Of a stretch of DNA of 64,000 bases, positions 27,536-36,900 are shown one piece after another (position 1 is the first letter of the stretch; each line of letters opens with the position of its first letter). A model generated the notes under the pieces. The model had not been told where the DNA came from, ran no database searches, and was given only the letters and a program-made list of their open reading frames with translations. The position numbers and the translations under genes were made by a program. Source of the stretch: Saccharomonospora xinjiangensis XJ-54 (GTDB lineage: Bacteria > Actinomycetota > Actinomycetes > Mycobacteriales > Pseudonocardiaceae); assembly GCF_000258175.1 (NCBI RefSeq), contig NZ_JH636049.1:3821482-3885481 (forward strand). Direction: 5' to 3'.

Positions 27536-28162
27536 TCAAGGGACGAAGACGTCGCACGGCCCGGCGTCGATTGTCTCCATCTCGGCGCCGGAGCGTGCGG
27601 CCAGCCATTCCCGGAAGCCGTCCAACTCGTTTTCGGCGACGGCGATCGTGAACGTGACGTCCGCGCCGTGGTCCACACCTCTCAGCCGGTACGGCGAACG
27701 GCGCAGTTGATGTTCGAGCCGTCCCGCGCGGTCGTGGGGGACGGCCACCAGCAGTTCGCGGTGGCGCACCCTGCGGAGTTCGCCGACGAGGTCCAGCGTC
27801 GCGGTGAGCGCACCGGAGTAGGCCCTGATCAGCCCACCTGCACCGAGTTTGGTGCCACCGAACCACCGGGAGACGACGGCGACGACATCGGTGAGGTCGC
27901 GCCTGGTCAGCACTTCCAGCATCGGGACACCGGCCGTACCCGCGGGCTCGCCGTCGTCGCTGCTCCGCGCCGTGAACCCGCCCGCGCCGGGATCACCCAC
28001 GCGCAGGGCGACACAGTGGTGGTTGGCGTCGGGGCCCGCCTTCCTGACCCGCGCCACGATCGACGAGGCCTCGTCGAGGTCCGTGACCCTCGCGACGGTG
28101 CACCGGAACCGGGATCGTGCGATCTCGATCTCGTGCAGGCCGTCGCGGGCGATCACCCGCAT
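27536..28162 (-). CDS. YigZ/IMPACT family protein
   Basis: Members of the YigZ/IMPACT family relate to translation regulators in eukaryotes; the bacterial role is unclear. The 208-residue protein has the N-terminal UPF0029 domain with KAGPDANHHCVALRVG, SSDDGEPAGTAGVPMLEVL and VVSRWFGGTKLGAGGLIRAYS. A smaller C-terminal domain (DUF1949-like) begins near residue 135. I start at ATG 28162, giving MRVIARDGLHEIEIARSRF, which matches family N-termini; a GTG at 28177 is possible. No Shine-Dalgarno is clear for either. It stands alone. Confidence 0.9.
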   Translation of the reverse strand: MRVIARDGLHEIEIARSRFRCTVARVTDLDEASSIVARVRKAGPDANHHCVALRVGDPGAGGFTARSSDDGEPAGTAGVPMLEVLTRRDLTDVVAVVSRWFGGTKLGAGGLIRAYSGALTATLDLVGELRRVRHRELLVAVPHDRAGRLEHQLRRSPYRLRGVDHGADVTFTIAVAENELDGFREWLAARSGAEMETIDAGPCDVFVP

Positions 28163-28258
28163 GGCGGGTATGCACACCGATGGCCGTGATCAGGGAATTC
28201 ACACGAAGGTTCCACCGCGCACTCATTCGATGTCGTCATCCGGCTGCTGACCTCGATC

Positions 28259-29293
28259 CTACGCCGAGCCTCCTGACCGGCCTCCGGCCTGCGCCGCCGT
28301 TTCGATCACGTCGTCGAGCGCGCGGCGGTAGGTGTTCGGGATGTCCTCGGCACTGGGAGGCCAGCCCAGCCGCAGGGCGATCTGCGGATACCCGCTGCCG
28401 TCGGTGAGGACATACCGCCGCACGGCGTCGCGGCTTTCCCCGACCTCGGCGATCTGGCTGAGCGGACAGGTCGCCAGACCGGCTTCGGTGGCGGTGAGCA
28501 ACACGGCGCTCAGCGCCTCACCGGCACGCAACCACGCCCGCTCGTCGTCACCGCCGGTGGAAAGAACAGCGATCATCGCGCCGTCGTCGAGAGCGGGCGG
28601 CACCTCCAGCGTGCCTCTGCCCTCGGGGTCGAAGTCCCTGCGGATCATTCCCCTGCCACCTTGCCGGGGCAGGTTCCTCGCCGGAATGCCTTCCTCCGCG
28701 AGGTCGGAACGCCCCGTCCACTCGGCCAGTTCGGCGGCGTAGGCGGGATCGGCGTGCTGGACGGAATCGGCATGCCGGATCGCGACGGCGAGTTCCCTGC
28801 GCTGCTCGTCGTCGTCGGCGAGGGTCAGGCTCGCGTCCTCCTCCCCAGCCGCCGCGACCAGCTGGTCGCGCAGTTCGGCCGGGATCGGTGCGGGCAGGAA
28901 GTGTCTCCTGTCGGTGTGCCGGTGGGCTGCGGCGAGAGCGAGTCGCACCGTCTCGGGCGAGATCTCGGCGAGCCGCCCGAACTCCAGCGCCGCGAGGTGA
29001 TCCGGCAGCGCTGGATTGGGCAGCCGCGTCACATCGGTGCGCCAGCCGAGCGAGGCGAAGGCGACCCTGGCGTGGTGCAGTGCGGCACCGCAACTCACGA
29101 TCAGCTGTCTGCCGTGCGGATCGATCGCGGGCAACCGGCGGGAGCGCTCGGCGAACAAGTGCACCGAGCGGGTCTCGATGCGCCATCGCCACGGTTGCGT
29201 GTTGTGCAGTGAGGGTGCTCGGCAGGCGAGCATGAGGGCGCTGTATCGGGTCCGTTCGTCGGGGCTGCTGCGGCCGGCCATGTCGTCAAGCAT
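28259..29293 (-). CDS. Acg-type nitroreductase family protein
   Basis: This 344-residue protein resembles the actinobacterial Acg/Rv2032 group, a nitroreductase-fold family whose members may sequester FMN. Markers are MLACRAPSLHNTQPWRWRIE near the N-terminus, HRHTDRRHFLPAPIP in the middle, and GLATCPLSQIAEVGESRDAVR with LRLGWPPSAEDIPNTYRR near the end. In mycobacteria acg belongs to the DosR dormancy regulon. ATG 29293 is preceded by GAGGGTGA; a second ATG at 29281 is possible. It is divergent from the GNAT gene, and the shared 123-base region holds a weak DosR-like palindrome. Confidence 0.88.
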   Translation of the reverse strand: MLDDMAGRSSPDERTRYSALMLACRAPSLHNTQPWRWRIETRSVHLFAERSRRLPAIDPHGRQLIVSCGAALHHARVAFASLGWRTDVTRLPNPALPDHLAALEFGRLAEISPETVRLALAAAHRHTDRRHFLPAPIPAELRDQLVAAAGEEDASLTLADDDEQRRELAVAIRHADSVQHADPAYAAELAEWTGRSDLAEEGIPARNLPRQGGRGMIRRDFDPEGRGTLEVPPALDDGAMIAVLSTGGDDERAWLRAGEALSAVLLTATEAGLATCPLSQIAEVGESRDAVRRYVLTDGSGYPQIALRLGWPPSAEDIPNTYRRALDDVIETAAQAGGRSGGSA

Positions 29294-29362
29294 TCACCCT
29301 CGGATGACGCGGTCACAGTGCCGATGGTCCCTGCTCACGCCCTGTCGTAGGCCGCGCCGAGT

Positions 29363-29376
29363 GCAGGACTTCCTGC
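29363..29376. promoter_or_regulatory. Palindrome between divergent genes, weakly DosR-like
   Basis: GCAGGA and TCCTGC are perfect inverted arms around CT. The core GGACTTCCTGCCC shares part of the DosR consensus (GGGACT then a CCC end), but the second half is poor. Position between the divergent Acg-type gene and the GNAT gene is right for a shared regulator. Confidence 0.3.
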
Positions 29377-29416
29377 CCTGCCACACCGCCGGACGGCCGG
29401 GGCAGACTGGGCCGAT

Positions 29417-30274
29417 ATGTCATCTCCTGCCACCGGCGGCGGGCCAGTCAGGGCGCTGCTGGCCGACGGGCGGATCGTCGAGGTGCGGCCGTTGTCGGCA
29501 GGCGACCTCGACCGGCTCCGGCGCCTGCACAGCGGGCTCACGGAGCGTGACCGCTACTTCCGGTTCTTCACGTCGCGCCCTGCGAATCTCGATGCGCTGC
29601 TGCGACGACTGGTGAGTTCGCCCGGCGCCGAGCATGCCGCGCTCGCCGCCTTTCTCGGCGACGATCTCGTGGGAGTGGCGCACTACGAGCCGGTCGCCGG
29701 GTCGGACGAGGCTGAGGTCGCTTTCGTGGTGGACCGCAGGCAACAGGCCCACGGTGTCGGCACCCTGCTGCTCGAACACCTGGCCTCCCTCGCCCAGCGG
29801 CGGGGCGTGCGGCGGTTCGTCGCCGAGGTACTGGCCGAGAACACGGCGATGCTGCGGGTGTTCAGGGACATTGGCATGCCTCTCACCGCGAATCCGGCAG
29901 GCGACTCCTACCACGTCGTGCTCGACCTCCACGACGGCTACCCCGCTCCCTGGGAGGAACGGGAAAGGACGGCCGACGTCGCCAGCCTGCGACCACTGCT
30001 GCGCCCCGGATCGGTCGCCGTGGTGGGGGCCGGAAGGAGGCGGGGATCACTCGGCAACGCGGTGTTGCGCAGCATCCTGGCCTCGGGGTTCACCGGGGCG
30101 TGCTACCCCGTCAACCCCCGCGCGTCCACGATCGAGGGCCTGCCCGCGCTGCCCTCGGCCGCCGACCTGCCCCCATGCTCGAACAGCAACTGCTCAGTGG
30201 CGACTGGGCCAAACTCATCAACGGCTGGCGCTACCCGCCGCCGCAGATGGGGCATTTCGGGGACGACTTCGTGA
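29417..30274 (+). pseudogene. Truncated GNAT acetyltransferase / acyl-CoA synthetase (Pat/AcsA-alpha type)
   Basis: The first ~175 residues are a GNAT acetyltransferase domain (LTERDRYFRFFTSRPANLDA, VDRRQQAHGVGTLLLEHLAS). A CoA-binding domain of ADP-forming acyl-CoA synthetase follows (LRPGSVAVVGAGRRRGSLGN, GACYPVNPRASTIEGLP). Full-length relatives run to about 900 residues, with CoA-ligase and ATP-grasp parts. Here homology stops after PSAADLP near 30170, and the last ~34 codons are out-of-frame readthrough into a DUF1214 fragment. The acetyltransferase half could still fold. This looks like a deletion that fused two genes. Confidence 0.8.
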
Positions 30275-30705
30275 AACGCGCCGCCGAGCAGGCCCTGTTC
30301 GGTATCGCGGCGAACGACCCGGAAGAGGCGCTGTACCTCGTGGCCTTCCAGGACGCGGAGGGCGAAACCCTGTCAACGGGCAGCTACGAGATGCGTTTCG
30401 AGGCGGGGAAACTGCCTCCCGTTGACGCGTTCTGGTCGCTCACGGCGTACGACGAGAACCGGAACCTGATCGCCAACCCGATCGACCGCTACTCCATCGG
30501 GGACAGAGCCCGCGACCTGGTCACAGAACCGGACGGCAGCCTGATCATCCACCTGCGGCCCGACTCGCCTGGCCCCGACAGGGAAGGCAACTGGCTGCCG
30601 ACACCCACTCAGGGCACCTGGTTCGTGGCCTTGCGCATGTATCTCCCGCACCAGGACGCCATCGACGCGCGCTGGCAATGCCCGCCGATCAATCGCGTGG
30701 GGTGA
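30175..30705 (+). pseudogene. C-terminal remnant of a DUF1254/DUF1214 protein
   Basis: In a different frame from the GNAT gene, the sequence from about 30172 encodes LEQQLLSGDWAKLINGWRYP through VDAFWSLTAYDENRNLIANP and NWLPTPTQGTWFVALRMYLP. This is the C-terminal DUF1214 half of DUF1254/DUF1214 proteins, which are normally well over 400 residues. The N-terminal half is missing. ATG 30175 is the first start but has no Shine-Dalgarno sequence. The fragment begins exactly where the GNAT/CoA-binding homology stops, so it marks the other side of a deletion. Confidence 0.75.
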
Positions 30706-30729
30706 CCGGCGAACCGACCACCGGCGCGT

Positions 30730-30981
30730 CTACGGTCGCGACGCCCACATCGTTTGTCCCATCGTCTTCAAGGCTCCCAGCACGTAACCGACGACCGTGG
30801 TCGTCGCCCACAACGCGGACCGCCCTGAGAATCTTGCGCTCTGCATGACACCGATGAGCCTGTCGGCGAACGCGAGGGTGTGGAGGCGGGCCGAAAACTG
30901 CCACCGGCGATACGAGCGCCGTCGCCCCTGATCGAGAGCCGCTCGTCGCAGGCCGTGTACGAGCCCGACCTTCTCGGCGAC
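30730..30981 (-). pseudogene. Coding-like remnant on the minus strand, unassigned
   Basis: On the minus strand an open frame of 83 codons runs from just after an in-frame TGA (30984-30982) to a TAG at 30732-30730. It reads like protein: YRRWQFSARLHTLAFADRLI, then MQSARFSGRSALWATTTVVG and YVLGALKTMGQTMWASRP. There is no ATG, GTG or TTG before an internal ATG 38 codons from the end. I read it as the C-terminal piece of a lost gene. I do not recognise the family. Confidence 0.45.
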
Positions 30982-31200
30982 TCAAGAGGATCTGTCTACA
31001 CCAGACTGAAGTGCCTCCCGCTCATGATGTGCGCACGCTCCGCGGCAGCTTTGTCGCAACGAGAAGCCGGATGCTGATCCCGGACGAATCGTCGGGCGCG
31101 CTCCATGCGCGGTTTGATCATCGGCTGATCAGTGTTCACCAGTGGCTGAGACCGTCTCGCCTGGCCGGCCGAGAGCCGGCCGGACATCGACGGGAGCCAT

Positions 31201-33039
31201 ATGACTGTGAACGCCGGACCGCCGAGACCTCTCCGTGCCCGCACCGCCCGCCTCACCGCCACCGCTGTCGCGCTCGCCGCCTCAGGAGCGTTGCTGGTGC
31301 CCGCAGCGAGCGCCGACCCAGCTATTCCTGGCGGCGCTCCGGCAGGCGCCACCTGGGCCGACGCCGCCTATCGCGGTGGCGTTGACGTGGTCGAGGGGCC
31401 AGACGAGAACCAGGAGATCCTCGACGGCACCGTCTTCGTTGACAAGAACAAAGACTCCGTCCAGAACCGCAACGAGCAGGGCCTTGCGGGGGTGACCGTG
31501 TCCAACGGACGCGACGTCACCACCACCGACAGCCACGGCCGGTACGAACTCCCGGCCTACGACAACATGACTGTCTTCGTCACCCAGCCGCGCGGCTACC
31601 AGGTGCCTGTCGATCAGGACAACGTCGCCCAGTTCTTCTACCACCACCTGCCCGAGGGCTCTCCTGAACTGAAGTACGGCGGCATCGCCCCGACCGGCCC
31701 GCTGCCGGACGAGGTGAACTTCCCGCTGGCCAAGAGCGCGCTCACCCAGTCGCCGGAACAGCACTGCGTCATCGGCGCGGACGTCCAGACCTACAACGAG
31801 AAAGAGGTCGGATACGCCCGCGCAGGCGTTTTCGCCGACCTCGCCGAACGCGACGACTACGCGGGCTGCGGCGCCCTCTTCATCGGCGACGTGGTTGGCG
31901 ACGATCTTTCGCTCTACCCGCGGACGCGCGCACTGACCGGCATGCTCAACGGCCCGGCTCGTTTCCTGCCGGGCAATCACGACCTGGACTTCGACGCTCC
32001 GGCCAGCGAGCACAACTTCGACACGTTCCGCGCGAAGCTCGGCCCGGCGTACTACTCGTACGACGTCGGCAAGGCGCACGTCGTCGCCCTGAACACCGTC
32101 GAATATCCGACGGTGGTGCCGCCCAAGAAGAGCAGCTACACCAACGGCATCGACGCACAGCAGATGGAATGGCTGCGCAAGGACATCGCGCGGGTTCCCA
32201 AGAACAAGCCGATCGTCCTCGCCGCGCACATGCCGCTGCTGGAGTTCTACTACAGCAATTCTCACCGGGTGAAGCAGGTCAAGGAGGTCTACGAGATCCT
32301 CGAGGGCCGCGAGGTCGTGTCGATCGACGGACACACCCACATGTCCGAGAACCTGCGCGAGGGCGACCTCATGGCCGGGTGGAAGGACATCGTCGGCGAC
32401 GAGGGACTGCCGTTCACCCATCTCACGGTCGGTGCGGTGTCGGGACACTGGTACGCGGGCCGTGTCCTTGACGCGGGTTACCCCACCGCCGTCCAGCGCG
32501 ACGGCACCCCTCCCGGCGTCCTGACGCTCGACATCAAGAACACGAAGATCACGGAACGCTACACCGTCCGCGGTGAGGCCGAGTCCCACCAGATGGCAGT
32601 CGGCCTGAACTCTCCGCGCTACCGTGCTTGGTATGCGGAGAACGTCGGCAAGCGCCGTGGCACAGCCCCTCCGTTGGCGAATCCGCGTGCCGTGTCGAAC
32701 AACGATCTCACCGGCACGACTTGGCTGACCGCGAACTTCTGGATGGGCTCCACCGGCTCGACCGTCGAGGTCCAGATCGACGGCGGCGAACCCGTCGAGG
32801 CCGTCCGCACCCAGCAGATGCGGGGCGAGACTCCGCTCGCCGGGGCGGAATGGTCGGACCCGGTCGCGATCCAGGAGCAGTTCGTCCATGGCGGCGGCCT
32901 TGCCGACCGTTCCATGCACCTGTGGCGCCTTGAGTTGCCCACCGACCTCGCCGTCGGTGAGCACACCGCCGAGATCACGGCGACCGACGTCCACGGCCGG
33001 GCCTACACCGAGGCCCTCACGTTCGAGGTCACCGAGTAG
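31201..33039 (+). CDS. Secreted calcineurin-like metallophosphoesterase
   Basis: This 612-residue protein has a signal peptide (Arg-rich start, TATAVALAASGALLVPAASA, cleavage near residue 38). A short beta domain resembling SdrD/MetallophosN modules follows (GTVFVDKNKDSVQNRNEQGL, SHGRYELPAY). The metallophosphoesterase core has GDVVGDD near residue 230, GNHD at 258-261 and DGHTH at 376-380, with AAHMPLLEF between them. A C-terminal domain of about 180 residues ends TEALTFEVTE. It is likely exported and active on phosphate esters outside the cell. GGGAG lies shortly before the ATG. A strong hairpin follows the stop. Confidence 0.92.
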   Translation: MTVNAGPPRPLRARTARLTATAVALAASGALLVPAASADPAIPGGAPAGATWADAAYRGGVDVVEGPDENQEILDGTVFVDKNKDSVQNRNEQGLAGVTVSNGRDVTTTDSHGRYELPAYDNMTVFVTQPRGYQVPVDQDNVAQFFYHHLPEGSPELKYGGIAPTGPLPDEVNFPLAKSALTQSPEQHCVIGADVQTYNEKEVGYARAGVFADLAERDDYAGCGALFIGDVVGDDLSLYPRTRALTGMLNGPARFLPGNHDLDFDAPASEHNFDTFRAKLGPAYYSYDVGKAHVVALNTVEYPTVVPPKKSSYTNGIDAQQMEWLRKDIARVPKNKPIVLAAHMPLLEFYYSNSHRVKQVKEVYEILEGREVVSIDGHTHMSENLREGDLMAGWKDIVGDEGLPFTHLTVGAVSGHWYAGRVLDAGYPTAVQRDGTPPGVLTLDIKNTKITERYTVRGEAESHQMAVGLNSPRYRAWYAENVGKRRGTAPPLANPRAVSNNDLTGTTWLTANFWMGSTGSTVEVQIDGGEPVEAVRTQQMRGETPLAGAEWSDPVAIQEQFVHGGGLADRSMHLWRLELPTDLAVGEHTAEITATDVHGRAYTEALTFEVTE

Positions 33040-33444
33040 TCCGATCGAGCCGACGCTGGAGCGATGGCAGCCTGCGAGGTCACGGCCTCGCAGGCTGCCC
33101 GCACCACCACGCCGATACAGCCACGATGCTGTGTCCGCCGCGCTCCAGCAGCCACGGGGCGGCGAAGAGCGGCGTCACAGGGAACCCCCGGGGAAGCAGT
33201 AAGTCCGGCATCTGGAATCAGGTCCCGCGAATTCGTGGAGACTGTGGAAACCCCTCCTGTGGCGAGGGAAAAATCCGGACCAGCGCCTTGCGGACATTTG
33301 CGTCACGGTCGAGACGCTCAACGGCATGGAGCCTGTCCGGAGCAAGATCGATCGTGGCGACACCTCCGGCATTGCCGCCTTCCGCCGCGGAGAAGAGAAC
33401 GAGACATCGGTATGCTCGCACTGTCCCTCCCCGTTTCTCGCCCC
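33040..33444. other. Intergenic region between convergent genes
   Basis: Apart from the hairpin at 33066-33099, nothing firm is seen. A 67-codon minus-strand frame (33218-33421) has some protein-like character but no Shine-Dalgarno and no recognised family. The region is less GC-rich than its neighbours, as is common at the ends of toxin-immunity loci. Confidence 0.4.
33066..33099 (+). terminator. Strong hairpin terminator
   Basis: GGCAGCCTGCGAGG (33066-33079) pairs perfectly with CCTCGCAGGCTGCC (33086-33099): a 14-bp stem with a six-base loop. It starts 27 bases after the metallophosphoesterase stop. It is a rho-independent-like hairpin without a T run. Confidence 0.8.
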
Positions 33445-33918
33445 TCAGCGCAGACCCACCCGGCAGCGGTGCAGTGCGTAGGTTCCGAAGTCCTCGCCGA
33501 GTCGTTCGGGACCTCCACGGGCCTCGGAACCCGGATCCCAGGCGACCACCGGATACTCGCCGTCTTCGTTCCGCTGCGAGCTGTCCAGCGAGATGATGCC
33601 GCCCATGCCGTCGTACTCGATGACGAGCAGGTCCGACGGGAAACGCTCGTCCTCGCGAGCCTCGAGTGTCTCCGACACCGTGCCGCGCAGCCGTTCACCG
33701 CCTTTCGGAGTGCGGTGGACACCCATGATCTCCACGCCGCCGGCCTCGCAGCTTCCCAACTCGGCGATGAAAAGCCGGTATGACGGCGGGAACGTCGTCG
33801 AAAGCTCGGCTTCGGCGCGTGCGATATCCTCCTCGCTCAGTCCGCCGGTGAAGTTGCATTCGTCCGGGTTGTTCTCGATCAGTTCGATCAGTTCCCTGAC
33901 CGAATCGACGCCACTCAT
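33445..33918 (-). CDS. SUKH (SMI1/KNR4) family immunity protein
   Basis: This 157-residue protein has the SUKH pattern: LSEEDIARAEAELSTTFPPS followed by YRLFIAELGSCEAGG, then FPSDLLVIEYDGMGGIISLD and YPVVAWDPGSE. SUKH proteins bind and block nuclease toxins. Its ATG overlaps the stop of the RHS gene (ATGA), so toxin and immunity protein are made together. Partner specificity to the LHH-type nuclease tip upstream is inferred from this overlap. Confidence 0.9.
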   Translation of the reverse strand: MSGVDSVRELIELIENNPDECNFTGGLSEEDIARAEAELSTTFPPSYRLFIAELGSCEAGGVEIMGVHRTPKGGERLRGTVSETLEAREDERFPSDLLVIEYDGMGGIISLDSSQRNEDGEYPVVAWDPGSEARGGPERLGEDFGTYALHRCRVGLR

Positions 33919-36900
33919 TTCTTAGGACACCATCCGAATCCCTTGGCTCGGTCTTTCCAGTACTCTTTCTTCCATTCGGCGAACTCATCCCGATCGATGC
34001 CGCTCGGGATATTCGTACCAGCTTTCCAGTGCAACGTATTGTATGAGCCGCTGCCCGCGTAGTCACCCTGAGCCAGGTGCATCGACTGAGTCAACTCGGC
34101 GAGCGGGCCGTCCTGGGTTTGCAGCATGTGGTGGATGTTGAGCGGCTTGTCGTCCGGTCCCATGGGGGCGAGTCCCTGGGTCATCCGTTTCAGGTTCGTC
34201 CTGCCGTAGTTGTCCTCAGGCGATACGTAGGCGGGGTCGATCAGGTCATCGCGCTGGTACACGCGCTGTCCCTTGTATTCGACCGGAGTCCAAAACTTCG
34301 AGGTCCCCAGTTGCAGTGGCGTGAATGCGGACAGGCCCAGCGGGTCGATCCACAGAAGCGGGTTGTCCACGTACCGGTGTGGGTTCGCCGCCGGCCGCAG
34401 CCCCAACGGATCCGGAGACAGGTACGCGGCGGTCTCCACGTCGTAGTACCGCATCAAGTTGTAGTGCAGACCGGTCTCGGTGTCCTGGTAGTGGCCGGGG
34501 AAGCGCAGCGGGCAGTTCACTCCGGGATCACCCGTCGCGAACCCGTTCCCCCACAGTGTGGTGACCCGTCGCCATGCGATCCGACCGTCGAGCGTGACCA
34601 GTTCGCTCGGCGTCCCCACGACATCGGTGACGATCGCGTAGAACGTGCGGTCGATCTCTTCCTGGCTCAGCGCACCCGAGCGCCATGTCCGATGGAGTTG
34701 GCAGGCCGCGCGGTAGGTGCCGGGCTCGTAGTCCCATGTCACCGCCTGCTGGTCGCTGCCGGTGCCGATCCGTTGCTCGGCCAGCGCGGCGCCGTCCCAG
34801 CTGAATTCGACTTCCTCGGCGACACTGCCGTCCGGTGCGAGCCTGGTTTTGCCGATTCGTCGGCCGACCGCGTCGTAGCGGTACCGCCATGACGTCCCGT
34901 CCGGAGTGACCACACCCACGAGGTGGTCGTCCGCGTCCCACGTGTATCGCCATTCCCTCCGCCGCCCCGACAAGGTGTGACGCAGAGTCCGCACCACCCG
35001 GCCCTGTGCGTCGTACTCGTAGTGCAGCCTGCCGGCCTGCTTCACGAGCGTCCCCTGCGTTCGGCGGGCGCCCTGCGCGGCATCGTCCGAAGCCGGGTAG
35101 CTAGCGCCCGCAACGTTCCCGGACAGGTCGTAGGTGTACGTCTCTCTCCACGTCGCCGCACGCACCCCGGTGACTCGGCCTGCTGGGTCGAGGTCGAAAA
35201 GGCGGGTCCCACCGAGTTGGTCGGCGACCTTCGACACGCGGCCGTCGGGATGGTAGGAGTAGCCGCGAGTCTGGAGTCGCCGCGGACCGCGCCGATCCTG
35301 GCCCCAGATCGTCTGACCGACCAGTTGGTTGACAGGGTCCCAGGCCTGGGTCAGACTGCCGTGCCCGAACGTACGGCCCACCTCTCGGCCTGCGGCATCG
35401 TGGTGAAACGACAGGACGCCGCCCATGGTGGTGAGCGACTCCGGAAGCCCACGCGCGTCATAGGTCCACATCGACACCGCACCCGACGGCGTCACGCGGC
35501 GGACTCGTTGGCCCGCGAGGTCGTAGGTGTGTGCGACTGTCCGGCCATCGACGGTTTCCGCGACAATCCGCCCCACCGCGTCGTACGCGTACTCCAGCAC
35601 GCTGTCCTGGGTGGCGGCACGCATGACGCGTCCCGCGGCGTCGTAAGCGAAGGTCGTGGTCCGGCCGTCGTCGGACATCGTGCGAACGACCCGCCCGACG
35701 ACATCTCGCGAATACTCCACGGTCTGACCCGCACCGTTGGTACGCGCAATGAGCCGGTCCGCCGCGTCGTAGTCGTACCGGAGGGTCCTGTCGTTAAAGT
35801 CGATCTCTGCTACCAGGCGTCCCGCCGCGTCGAATTCGTATCGCCATCGGAGACCGAGCGGGTTGGTCACGGTCGTCAGTCGTAACTCGTGGTCGTGGGT
35901 GAACTCGTATCTCGCGCCATCGGGTTCGGTGCGTGACGTCGGCAGCCCGAACGATCCGTAAGTGAACGAAGTCGTGTATCCGACCGGGTTGCGGTATTCG
36001 ACCAGATTGCCTGAGGCGTCGTAACGCCACTCCTCGCGGGCGCCGTCCGCGGACACTCGCCACAGCTGCTTCCCCTCCACGGTCCAGCCCTGGCGGGTCA
36101 CTCCTCGGTGCGGATCGGAGATCGCCGTGATCCGGCCAGAGGCGTCCCGTGTGAACCGGACCGTCTCACCGCCTGCGGACGTGGCACTGATGACCAGCCC
36201 TGCGGGATCGGTCGTGTACCGCTCAACGCGACCGAGTGGGTCGATGCGCGCGATGCGATGCCCGCGCGAGTCATAGCTGTAACGGATTACGCCACCCATC
36301 GGGTCGGTGACGGCGAGAAGGTTTCCGCGTTCGTCGTAGTCGCGCAGCCAGATCCCGCCGTCCGCGGCCACCATGCGGACCGGACGGCGGTTCTCGTACT
36401 CGATCGTCAGGCTCGATCCGTCCGGCTGGTCGATAGTGATCGGGTCACCGTTGTCGTCGAGTGTGTACCGGATCGTGTTGCCCGTCCCATCGGTGTGCGC
36501 CAGCAACCGGTGGTAGCGGTCGTACTCCATGGCGACCGTGTTCCCAAGTGGATCGACCACTTCGGTCAGATGACCGAACCGGTCGTAGTGGTACGTGGTC
36601 GTGTGGCCCAGCGCGTTGATGACGGCGGTGACGCGGTTCCTGGCGTCGTAGTCGAAGATCGACGCCAACGCGCCGTCTTCTCCTGCGGCGCGGACCACAC
36701 GGCCGTCCTCGTCGTAGTCGTAGAAATACCGGTAGCCGTTGCGGTCCGTCCACGCGTTGATTCGGCCAGCGGTGTCGTACTCGTAGCGGTACGGGACCCC
36801 CGTCGAGTCGGTGATGGCGACCAGCCGACCTTGCTCGTCGTAGTCGTACCGAACAAGCTGGATACCTTCGGCGGAGCCGTCGAGCAGCCGTAACGCTCCG

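Noticed and set aside
30689..30985. 98-codon minus-strand open frame
   Set aside because: Arg/Val/Asp-rich and without a family; the neighbouring frame, although lacking a start codon, is more protein-like and is reported as a remnant.
33218..33421. 67-codon minus-strand frame downstream of the SUKH gene
   Set aside because: Some protein-like residues, but no ribosome-binding site, no family and no conserved partner; kept only as a note in the intergenic entry.
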